A stretch of DNA of 64,000 nt. Source: JAVBPE01 sp031549865. Lineage in GTDB: Bacteria > Bacillota_I > Bacilli_A > Acholeplasmatales > Anaeroplasmataceae. Shown here one piece after another: positions 54,105 to 61,512 of this stretch. Under the pieces are notes generated by a model. The model had not been told where the DNA came from. It was given only the letters and a program-made list of their open reading frames with translations, and searched no databases. The stretch spans positions 1 through 64,000 of the forward strand of contig JAVBPE010000018.1 in assembly GCA_031549865.1 (NCBI GenBank), written 5' to 3'. The number at the start of each line of letters is the position of its first letter. Positions within the stretch are counted from its first letter, which is position 1. The position numbers and the translations under genes were made by a program.

Positions 54105-56024
54105 ATGAGTTGCAATTCTGTTGAGAAATATATCGAAAACAAATATCGTGATTATATATTTTCTAAGATTTTAAAATTTTACAATGAAATAAAAAGTCAT
54201 TTAGATATGCATACTTATGCAGTTCCATATCCAACTTTTATAACATTAGACGAAATTACGGTAGAAAAGGTGTATTTTAAGGATGATATATTTGGAAAGA
54301 ATCTTGAGTTCAAATTAGTTGTTAGAGCAGATTTTATTCTTAAAGGAGATCGCTTTAATGATTATGAGACAGATACACTTTACCGTAAGTTTACTGTTAC
54401 GGGTACAGGAATTTTAAATAATGGAATTAGCAAATTCTACATTTCTGATGTTGAAGAGTATATAAATCAAGCGTATCAATATAAACATGCCTTGTCTGCG
54501 TTTGCTATTCCATATATTTCAACGGATGATTTAGAATATAGAGCAGAAGAGTTTTTGACTAAGCATTGTAAAGAAGCACTTGAAGAACCGATGCAGTTAC
54601 CATTAAATAAAATTTTGATCAATATGAATGTAACTGTCTTTCATGCACCGTTAGGCAAAAGAATATTTGGAAAAACATTTTTTGCTCAATCAACTGAAAA
54701 AATTTACAATGATGATAATGAAGTAGAAGATAAGCAAATATACGAAAGAACTATTTTAATAGATCCAGATGTGTTTTTCTTTAGAAATATAGGAACTTAT
54801 AATAATACAGTTATTCATGAGTGTATCCACGTGGAATATCATTCTAATTATTTTGAGCTTCAAAAACTAATAAATAGTTCATTAAAATCAATTGCATGTA
54901 AGGTTAACAAGGGTTCAAAACAATTGAATACTAATGAACAAAAAGCACTAGATTTTATGGAATGGCAAGCAAGTATGTTGGCACCAAGAATACTGATGCC
55001 TGCGAAAACAACAAAAATCAAATATCAGCAATTAATATCTGAAATTAATCAAGATTTCCCGTCATATCTAAAAGGAAAAAAGATGGAGATTTTGATTGAC
55101 AGGTTAGCAGAGTTTTTTCAAGTCTCAAAACAAGCTGCAAAAATAAGACTTATAGATTTAGGCGTTGATGCTGCTGCTGGTGTGCAAAACTATGTAAATG
55201 GCAAAAAGATTCCTAGTTTTGCATTTAAAAGTCATTCTTTAAATCGTAATCAAACATTCATAATTGATTTTAAAGATTCAGTTAAAGAAATTAAAGTTAA
55301 TCAAACGTTAAATTCACTTTCAATCGAAGGAAAGCTAGCATACATAAACGGAATGGTTGTGCTAAACTTACCGAAATATGTTATTAAAGATGATTTCGGT
55401 AATAAAGTTCTGACAAACTATGCTTTGGAGCATGTTGATGAATGTGCGTTTGTCTTTACAAAAGATACCTCACCAAACAAGAACACTTACAGTGAATATT
55501 TAGACACAATGTGTTTTCTCTGCAGGCCAGAAAGCAAAGATGACTATGTTTCTGGTAACTATGATAGGACTTCAACTTCCAACAGACAACTTGAAAATGC
55601 CGGAATATCCTTTTTAGATGAGTTAGACGATATTCATAATGCTAAAGCGTTGCTAAAAAAGATGAACGGAGAGTTTGCTGAAGATTTTCTAACTGTTGTA
55701 ACTGAATTAGGATATTTGAAATCAGATGGAATTCCCAATTATTATGCTATTTCTAAATTAACAAGTGTAACAGACCATACTATAAAGAATTATTTGGATG
55801 GTACAAGCACGCCACAAAAAGAAAAGTTGATAGCTATTTGCGGAGGATTATGTTTACATACAAAAGTGGCATATAAACTTCTTGAAAAAGCTAATCTTAC
55901 AATTTTAAATAGTATGAATGAAACTGATCTTACTTATTGTGCTCTGATTGAAAGACATTACGATGAAGGTCTTGAAAAATGGAATGAATATTTAAGCGAA
56001 GCTAATTTTAATCAACTACCTTAA
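54105..56024 (+). CDS. ImmA/IrrE-like metallopeptidase with C-terminal HTH
   Basis: 639 residues. The middle has the zinc motif VIHECIHVEYH (HExxH, about residue 240), embedded in an IrrE/ImmA-like domain with a downstream Glu in DFMEWQASMLAPRIL. It is preceded by ~200 residues of unknown fold. The C-terminal segment (YYAISKLTSVTDHTIKNYLDG) is an XRE-like HTH. ImmA-type proteases cleave phage or ICE repressors; here protease and DNA binding are on one chain. The ATG at 54105 has GGGAGGTGA upstream. The gene directly follows hsdR and precedes two matching palindromes, so it likely regulates the element. Confidence 0.75.
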   Translation: MSCNSVEKYIENKYRDYIFSKILKFYNEIKSHLDMHTYAVPYPTFITLDEITVEKVYFKDDIFGKNLEFKLVVRADFILKGDRFNDYETDTLYRKFTVTGTGILNNGISKFYISDVEEYINQAYQYKHALSAFAIPYISTDDLEYRAEEFLTKHCKEALEEPMQLPLNKILINMNVTVFHAPLGKRIFGKTFFAQSTEKIYNDDNEVEDKQIYERTILIDPDVFFFRNIGTYNNTVIHECIHVEYHSNYFELQKLINSSLKSIACKVNKGSKQLNTNEQKALDFMEWQASMLAPRILMPAKTTKIKYQQLISEINQDFPSYLKGKKMEILIDRLAEFFQVSKQAAKIRLIDLGVDAAAGVQNYVNGKKIPSFAFKSHSLNRNQTFIIDFKDSVKEIKVNQTLNSLSIEGKLAYINGMVVLNLPKYVIKDDFGNKVLTNYALEHVDECAFVFTKDTSPNKNTYSEYLDTMCFLCRPESKDDYVSGNYDRTSTSNRQLENAGISFLDELDDIHNAKALLKKMNGEFAEDFLTVVTELGYLKSDGIPNYYAISKLTSVTDHTIKNYLDGTSTPQKEKLIAICGGLCLHTKVAYKLLEKANLTILNSMNETDLTYCALIERHYDEGLEKWNEYLSEANFNQLP

Positions 56025-56032
56025 AAAAGTTT

Positions 56033-56050
56033 CTCGTAATGTATTACGAG
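56033..56050. promoter_or_regulatory. 18-bp palindrome, candidate operator copy 1
   Basis: Perfect inverted repeat CTCGTAAT-GT-ATTACGAG, eight bases after the stop of the metallopeptidase-HTH gene. It recurs almost exactly at 56141-56158. Confidence 0.6.
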
Positions 56051-56079
56051 TATAAAAACAATAAATTTAATAAATCTAT

Positions 56080-56129
56080 AGGCTTTATGTCAAATCTAGT
56101 ATTCTAGAAGAGGCATAAAGCCTTTTTTT
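56080..56129 (+). terminator. Terminator of the R-M/metallopeptidase operon
   Basis: AGGCTTTATG (56080-56089) pairs with CATAAAGCCT (56114-56123), followed by seven T residues. It separates the R-M unit from the replication operon. Confidence 0.85.
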
Positions 56130-56140
56130 ATGCTTTAAGG

Positions 56141-56158
56141 CTCGTAATAGATTACGAT
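56141..56158. promoter_or_regulatory. 18-bp palindrome, candidate operator copy 2, at the operon promoter
   Basis: CTCGTAAT-AG-ATTACGAT differs from copy 1 in the two centre bases and one arm base. It ends 20 bases before the -10 box at 56178, covering the -35 region, where a bound repressor would block RNA polymerase. Confidence 0.6.
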
Positions 56159-56174
56159 TGCTCATTTTTTACTT

Positions 56175-56183
56175 TGATATAAT
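56175..56183 (+). promoter_or_regulatory. Extended -10 promoter of the replication operon
   Basis: TGA followed by TATAAT (56178-56183). No good -35 sequence lies at 17 bases; the operator palindrome occupies that place. Transcription should begin near 56190. Confidence 0.6.
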
Positions 56184-56189
56184 ACGTTT

Positions 56190-56422
56190 GAATTAAGACC
56201 GGCTACCTTAATTCGTACTTTACATCCCTAGCTAGGATGTCACAATAAAGTACAAAAAACTTAATAAACGCAGCTTGGACCATTGTGAGGGAAGGACTGC
56301 AAACTGAAATGGGTGTATTTTTACACGTTCATTCTTTTTGCTATGCCTTCTTTGCGCCTTGATGCATTTGGAAAGATACCTCCATTTCAGAAAACAAAAA
56401 TCTGATTTGGAGGTATTTTTTT
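56190..56422 (+). promoter_or_regulatory. Structured 5' leader with attenuator architecture
   Basis: Hairpin 1: GAATTAAG (56190-56197)/CTTAATTC (56207-56214). Hairpin 2: GTACTTTA (56215-56222)/TAAAGTAC (56246-56253) with an inner CATCC/GGATG stem. The terminator stem is ATACCTCCA (56376-56384)/TGGAGGTAT (56408-56416), with an inner TCAGA/TCTGA stem and seven Ts; it contains the GGAGG ribosome site of the gene at 56423. An alternative pairing CTGAAATGG (56304-56312) with CCATTTCAG (56382-56390) is perfect over nine bases and excludes the terminator. It matches no riboswitch class I can name. Confidence 0.7.
56309..56362 (+). CDS. Possible leader peptide in the attenuator
   Basis: A 17-codon frame, MGVFLHVHSFCYAFFAP, then TGA. 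It is rich in aromatic residues (four Phe, one Tyr) and His. AAGGA lies 12 bases upstream, somewhat far. Its ATG falls within the upstream arm of the antiterminator, and its stop lies 14 bases before the terminator stem, so translation could steer the choice of structure. It may equally be a chance frame. Confidence 0.35.
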   Translation: MGVFLHVHSFCYAFFAP

Positions 56423-57061
56423 ATGACTAAAACGAAAAAAACAAAGGATTTATATCCGAACATCTATGGCTACGGTAGCCTAGAACAACTAATGGCAGAT
56501 CCAACAAGGTTTGGTGATAACCCAGACAAGCCACTAACAAGTTGGACAGCTTATAAAGATGCTGATGGCGACACGAGGTTTGTGCCATGCACAGAGGAGT
56601 TCTTTCATTATATGAGAAATGAGGAACGCAACGACAGGAGGAAGAAGGACATCGAATCAAGATGTATGATCCCGTCTGAGAAATATGGGTTAGTAAAGTG
56701 TAGAGAAGATTGCAATCATTGTCCTTATAAGCAGAATGAGCTTGAGCCAGATGCTACAACGGATTTTGCTAGAACTGGAATAGCGGTATCTATTGATTAC
56801 ATGTATGAAAATTATGAATTTGAGTTTAGTGATGGTTCGTTTGAGGCTGATTGTGAAAAAAGAGAAAAGGAAGAACGTGACGCAGAAATGTGGAGACTTA
56901 TTGACGAGTTAGGCGAAACAGACCAGACCATATTAAAACTTTACAACCAAGGTAAGACTGATGCTGCAATAGCTCTTGTTGTTAAGAAATCTCGAAGTGT
57001 TGTTCAGGAACGCAGAGTTAAACTAATCGACATGTTGAAAGAAAAATTGAAAAATTTTTGA
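56423..57061 (+). CDS. Cys-rich protein with sigma-70 region 4-like HTH
   Basis: 212 residues, first gene of the phage-like operon. The middle has the cluster CREDCNHCPY with an earlier Cys (RCMIPSEKYGLVKC), suggesting a zinc site. The C-terminus (about 165-212; ETDQTILKLYNQGKTDAAIALVVKKSRSVVQERRVK) is an HTH like region 4 of sigma factors, as in phage late-gene or sigma-like regulators. It lacks region 2, so it is not a full sigma factor. The GGAGG ribosome site sits in the terminator stem of the leader, so both transcription and translation may be controlled. Confidence 0.7.
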   Translation: MTKTKKTKDLYPNIYGYGSLEQLMADPTRFGDNPDKPLTSWTAYKDADGDTRFVPCTEEFFHYMRNEERNDRRKKDIESRCMIPSEKYGLVKCREDCNHCPYKQNELEPDATTDFARTGIAVSIDYMYENYEFEFSDGSFEADCEKREKEERDAEMWRLIDELGETDQTILKLYNQGKTDAAIALVVKKSRSVVQERRVKLIDMLKEKLKNF

Positions 57062-57152
57062 AACTAGTCGGCAAACCATAAGTTACTTAGCCATTAATCC
57101 TTTGAGAAGGAAGTGTAGCCCTTTTCTAAAAAATTAAAAAGGAGGAATCGCT

Positions 57153-57332
57153 ATGCAAGACAAAGCAATGGCTAACAAAAAGCCGTTTCTAACTGCAAAT
57201 GATTTGATAGAAAGTTTGCTGATAATAAGTGAAACGACAAAAACGTTAGCGCTAGAAGTTATGTTGCTTCCAGCAGAACAAAACAAAGATGGAGGTGAAG
57301 AAGATGTCAACATCTCCAACAAAGCACAGTAG
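57153..57332 (+). CDS. Small hypothetical protein (59 aa)
   Basis: Starts at the ATG at 57153 after AAAAAGGAGG, an excellent ribosome site, and ends at TAG 57330-57332, overlapping the DUF2800 gene by 29 bases. It reads MQDKAMANKKPFLTANDLIE and continues with a Leu-rich helix and an acidic tail. No family is recognised; helical proteins of this size are common in phage replication operons. Its ribosome site and overlap support translation. Confidence 0.6.
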   Translation: MQDKAMANKKPFLTANDLIESLLIISETTKTLALEVMLLPAEQNKDGGEEDVNISNKAQ

Positions 57333-58488
57333 GAAGTACAGCCCAAGTAAAAGTAGCACGTGGCTTAATTGTCCTTTGAGTACGTTGTTAAATGATGGAT
57401 CAAGTCAAGAAACAAATCCACAAGCTGAATTTGGAACACAATGCCATGAACTTAGCGCAGCGTTGATTTGCAAATCACTTAACATAGTTGATTTTGACAA
57501 TGAACCGATGTCAGTTAACGAGATTGTTAAGGGATTAGATATATATTCGCCGGAAATGCAAGACCTTGCCGATGGATATGCAGACTATGTAATTAACACT
57601 GTTGAGTATGAAAAAAAGATGTCAAGCAGCGAGCCATTAGTAGTAGTTGAGCAGTATCTTGAAATGGATTTTGATGCTGATGCAGGTGGAACACTTGACT
57701 GTGGCATTATTTCAAGTTCAAACGGTGGAACATTGACAGTTATAGACCTAAAGACTGGTAGAGGTCCAGTTGCTGCTTTCAATTCAGAGACAGGTATGTT
57801 TAATACTCAGCTAGGTATTTATGCACTGTATTTTTACAAAGCATACAAGGACATTTACCCAATCAAAAATGTGCGACTTGTTATCTATCAACCTGTGATT
57901 TCCAACACTAACGATTTTGAAATGTCTATCGAAGATTTACTAAAATTTGAAACTGATATTTTAATCCCTGCAGTAGCAAAAACAAAGGTAAGTATACCTG
58001 AAGCAAAAAGTGGTAGTTACTGCAAATGGTGTGCTGGAAAAGCAATCTGCATTCAACGAGCAGAAGACAATATGAAACTTATTAAAGAGGCAAGTAAACC
58101 CTTAGAAAAAATGACAGACAATGAAATTGAAAAGTTGCTACCAAAGATGGACGAGCTGATTTCATTTGCAGAAGACGTCAAAGAATCTGCACTCAAGAAA
58201 GCATTAAACGGACATAAGTGGAGGAATTTCAAACTCGTTCATACCAAGTCTACAAGAAAAGTATCTGACGAAGATGCAGTTATCAAAGTATGTGAGGATG
58301 CTGGATTTGATCCATATGCACCTAAAAAACTGGTTGGTATTACAGAACTTACAAAGCGATTAGGTAAAGACAAATTTAATGAGTTAATTGGAAACTATCT
58401 AACAAAGCAAGAAGGCGCAATTGTTTTAGTTCCAAGTGCAGATGCTCGTGACGAAGTAATTATCTTAAAAGAAGGAGAAAAAAATTAA
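57304..58488 (+). CDS. DUF2800 protein, Cas4-like PD-(D/E)XK nuclease
   Basis: 394 residues. It begins HSRKYSPSKSSTWLNCP, typical of DUF2800, and has a nuclease core with GGTLDCGII and LTVIDLKTGRG (the D...DxK triad, about residues 140-160). One Cys near the N-terminus (LNCP) plus CKWCAGKAIC form the C...CxxCx5C pattern that binds 4Fe-4S in Cas4 and AddB. It probably processes DNA ends during recombination or replication of the element. The start at 57304 has GGAGGTGAAGAAG upstream. It overlaps the small gene upstream and touches the ATPase gene downstream. Confidence 0.88.
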   Translation: MSTSPTKHSRKYSPSKSSTWLNCPLSTLLNDGSSQETNPQAEFGTQCHELSAALICKSLNIVDFDNEPMSVNEIVKGLDIYSPEMQDLADGYADYVINTVEYEKKMSSSEPLVVVEQYLEMDFDADAGGTLDCGIISSSNGGTLTVIDLKTGRGPVAAFNSETGMFNTQLGIYALYFYKAYKDIYPIKNVRLVIYQPVISNTNDFEMSIEDLLKFETDILIPAVAKTKVSIPEAKSGSYCKWCAGKAICIQRAEDNMKLIKEASKPLEKMTDNEIEKLLPKMDELISFAEDVKESALKKALNGHKWRNFKLVHTKSTRKVSDEDAVIKVCEDAGFDPYAPKKLVGITELTKRLGKDKFNELIGNYLTKQEGAIVLVPSADARDEVIILKEGEKN

Positions 58489-59447
58489 TGTTAAACATTA
58501 CTACGGGTAAAGAACAACGCCCATTAAAAGTTGTCATTTATGGTCCTGAAGGAATAGGAAAAAGCACATTTGCTAGTCAGTTTCCGAGCCCAATATTTAT
58601 TGATACTGAAGGTGGGACAAGCAATTTGGATATCAGAAGAATTAAATGCAATAAATCATGGAATGAGCTTATTTCAATAGTCAATGAAATTATTACAACA
58701 CCGAACATTTGCAAGACGCTTGTAATAGACACTGCAGATTGGTCAGAGATTTTATGTATTAATTCAGTTTGTGAGAAGTACCGAAAAAGCAATATTGAGG
58801 ATTTTGGATTTGGAAAGGGATATGTGTACTTGCAAGACGAGTATTCAAAACTACTTTCACTATTAGACAAGGTAATTGATGCAGGAATTAATGTTGTGGT
58901 TACCGCTCATGCAAAGTTAAGAAAATTTGAACTTCCGGAGGAACAAGGTGCTTTTGACAGATATGAAATGAAACTTACAAAGCAAGTGGCACCGTTGCTA
59001 AAAGAATGGTGCGACACATTATTGTTTTGCAATTACAAGATTTATGTTGTCACAACGGAAAACAATTCTAAAAAAGCGCAAGGTGGCAAACGAGTTTTAT
59101 ACACAACTCATAATCCAACATATGACGCCAAGAACCGCTTTAATTTGGCGGAAGAACTTGAACTTGATTTCGCATCGGTAGCGCACCTTTTTGCGGCACA
59201 GGCGCAAACACAGGCCGACACAAAGCCAGTTGTATTTCAAGAGCAAACAGTTATTAACAAGCTAATCAAAATGATTGAAGATGCAGGTATAGCAGAAGAC
59301 GATATCAAAAAAGTAGTAGCAGCTCGTGGCCACTATCCAGAGAGTGCAGCGATAACTGAATATTCAGAAGATTTTATAACACGATGGATAATTCCAAATT
59401 GGAAGAAGATCGTAGAAACAATTAATAAAGAAAAAGGAGAGAACTAA
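58488..59447 (+). CDS. AAA_24 family phage ATPase (Sak4-like)
   Basis: 319 residues with Walker A YGPEGIGKST (about 24-33), the strand IFIDTEGG and Walker B LVIDTADW. This matches the AAA_24 phage nucleotide-binding family, RecA-like proteins related to Sak4 single-strand annealing ATPases. Neighbouring DUF2800 and DUF669 genes are the usual companions. The start shares one base with the stop of the nuclease gene. Likely role: annealing or strand exchange in recombination-dependent replication. Confidence 0.85.
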   Translation: MLNITTGKEQRPLKVVIYGPEGIGKSTFASQFPSPIFIDTEGGTSNLDIRRIKCNKSWNELISIVNEIITTPNICKTLVIDTADWSEILCINSVCEKYRKSNIEDFGFGKGYVYLQDEYSKLLSLLDKVIDAGINVVVTAHAKLRKFELPEEQGAFDRYEMKLTKQVAPLLKEWCDTLLFCNYKIYVVTTENNSKKAQGGKRVLYTTHNPTYDAKNRFNLAEELELDFASVAHLFAAQAQTQADTKPVVFQEQTVINKLIKMIEDAGIAEDDIKKVVAARGHYPESAAITEYSEDFITRWIIPNWKKIVETINKEKGEN

Positions 59448-59449
59448 TT

Positions 59450-59911
59450 ATGAACAACAATAATGATATGTTAATGGATTGGAATGATGCCATTGAAACC
59501 GACGGACAGGAATTTGTCCTACTTCAAGAAGGTGATTATAACTTCTTGGTAACTAATTTTGAAAGAGGTCGCTTTCCAGGTGGGCCTAAAGTTCCAGCTT
59601 GCAATAAAGCAACTATTACAGTGCAAGTTCAAACAGCAAATGGCGCAGCTACAGTTAAATTTGATTTGTTGCTTTATCGCTCACTTGAATGGCGCATATC
59701 TGCATTCTTTAGATGTATTGGTCAGAAAAAGCATGGTGAAAAATTGACAATGGAATGGAATAAGGTGGTTGGATCTATTGGTAGAGCGCACTTCAAACAA
59801 CGTTCTTACACCAATCAATATGGAGACGAGAAGTATGTTAATGACCTAGATCGTTTTATTGATTACAATCCAGAATTTTTTGTTAATGATGATCCTTCGT
59901 TACCGTTCTAG
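59450..59911 (+). CDS. DUF669 family protein, probable ssDNA-binding
   Basis: 153 residues. EFVLLQEGDYNFLVTNFERGRF, PACNKATITVQV and the acidic end NDDPSLPF match DUF669, found in many phage and ICE replication modules. The beta-rich body with an acidic tip resembles single-strand DNA-binding proteins, whose tails recruit partners. It follows the AAA_24 gene by two bases and precedes the helicase. Family known; function inferred from context. Confidence 0.85.
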   Translation: MNNNNDMLMDWNDAIETDGQEFVLLQEGDYNFLVTNFERGRFPGGPKVPACNKATITVQVQTANGAATVKFDLLLYRSLEWRISAFFRCIGQKKHGEKLTMEWNKVVGSIGRAHFKQRSYTNQYGDEKYVNDLDRFIDYNPEFFVNDDPSLPF

Positions 59912-59922
59912 AGGTGAGTAAT

Positions 59923-61500
59923 ATGAAGTTAAGACCATATCAAAACAGTGCAGTTGATGCTGTAAAAAATGAGTGGAGTGTAGGACATAAAAAAACCTTG
60001 ATAGTACTTCCAACCGGAACGGGAAAAACAATAGTTTTTTCTAAGGTTGTTGAAAACGAAACAAAAGACGGTAGTAAAGCACTAATTTTAGCACATCGTG
60101 GTGAGCTGCTTGATCAGGCATCAGATAAGCTAAAACAAGCAAGTGGTATGGACTCAGCCTTGGAAAAGGCTGAGTCCACATCACTCAACTCTCCATTGCA
60201 AGTTACGGTAGCATCAGTTCAAACACTATCACAAGAAAAAAGACTATTTAAATTTCCGCAAGATTACTTCAAGACGATTGTGGTGGACGAGGCCCATCAT
60301 TCCATGAGTGATACATACCAAAGGATATTAACTTATTTTAACTCTGCTAATGTTTTAGGAGTAACAGCCACACCAGATAGAGCAGATCAAAAAAACTTAG
60401 GGAAGTTCTTTGATTCTAAAGCCTACGAATACACAATGCATCAAGCAGTAAAAGAGGGCTATCTCAGTCCGATCAAGGCGCAAATGATACCGCTAGAGTT
60501 AAACATCAACAATGTAGGACTTTCAAATGGAGATTATGCAGTTGGCGAAATAGGCTCAGCACTTGAGCCATACTTAAATCAAATTGCACTTGAAATGATT
60601 AATTATTGTAAAGGTCGAAAGACCGTAGTGTTTTTGCCACTTGTAAAGACTTCACAAAGGTTTTGCGAACTGCTAAATCTTCATGGATTTAGGGCAGCAG
60701 AAGTTAATGGGAATAGCACCGATAGAGAAAAAATACTTACAGATTTTGATGACGGTGAATACGACGTGTTGTGTAATTCTATGCTATTGACCGAAGGGTG
60801 GGATTGTCCGTCTGTTGACTGTATAGTTGTACTTCGACCAACTAAAGTCAGAAGTTTATATCAGCAAATGGTTGGACGTGGAATGCGACTTGCACCCGAT
60901 AAAAAAGATTTGTTGTTACTAGATTTTCTATGGATGACTGAACGACATGATTTATGTAGACCATCGGCGTTAGCATCAAAAGACGAAGAAGTTGCAAAGC
61001 GTATTGACAAAATGATGCTTGACAAAGAAAGCGGCATTGATTTAATGGCAGCAGAGATTGAAGCAGAAAATGACATCATTCAAGAACGTGAAAATGCACT
61101 TGCTCGTGAACTTGCGGCAATGAGAAGGAAACAACAAAAGCTTGTTGATCCAATTCAATATGCATTTTCTATAGCATCAGAAGATTTACAAAATTATGAG
61201 CCTACATTTATGTGGGAAATGGCACCTGCTAGTGCAAGACAACTTGACTATCTTGAAAAGCATGGTATCTACCCTGACACAATAACTAATTGTGGAATGG
61301 CTAGTTTACTTATTGATAAATTAAAGAACAGACAAATAGAAGGACTAGCAACACCAAAGCAAATCAGATTTTTGGAGCGTTATGGGTTCTTGCATGTTGG
61401 CATGTGGCAGTTTGATGCGGCAAGCAAAATGATAACAAGAATATCAACAAACAACTGGTATTTACCAAGAGGAATTGACGCTAAAAATTATCAACCGTAG
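59923..61500 (+). CDS. SF2 DEAD/DEAH-box helicase, phage type
   Basis: 525 residues. Motif I PTGTGKT (about 30), DEAHHS (about 125), GVTATP, then the C-terminal helicase domain with VGRGMRLAPDKKDLLLLDF. A C-terminal region (PASARQLDYLEKHGIY and ATPKQIRFLERYG) has two copies of a short helical element seen in phage helicases. Start at the ATG 59923 after GAGGTG; a GTG at 59914 is in frame but less likely. It acts with the primase-like protein encoded next in DNA replication of the element. Confidence 0.92.
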   Translation: MKLRPYQNSAVDAVKNEWSVGHKKTLIVLPTGTGKTIVFSKVVENETKDGSKALILAHRGELLDQASDKLKQASGMDSALEKAESTSLNSPLQVTVASVQTLSQEKRLFKFPQDYFKTIVVDEAHHSMSDTYQRILTYFNSANVLGVTATPDRADQKNLGKFFDSKAYEYTMHQAVKEGYLSPIKAQMIPLELNINNVGLSNGDYAVGEIGSALEPYLNQIALEMINYCKGRKTVVFLPLVKTSQRFCELLNLHGFRAAEVNGNSTDREKILTDFDDGEYDVLCNSMLLTEGWDCPSVDCIVVLRPTKVRSLYQQMVGRGMRLAPDKKDLLLLDFLWMTERHDLCRPSALASKDEEVAKRIDKMMLDKESGIDLMAAEIEAENDIIQERENALARELAAMRRKQQKLVDPIQYAFSIASEDLQNYEPTFMWEMAPASARQLDYLEKHGIYPDTITNCGMASLLIDKLKNRQIEGLATPKQIRFLERYGFLHVGMWQFDAASKMITRISTNNWYLPRGIDAKNYQP

Positions 61501-61512
61501 GAGGAGTATTAA

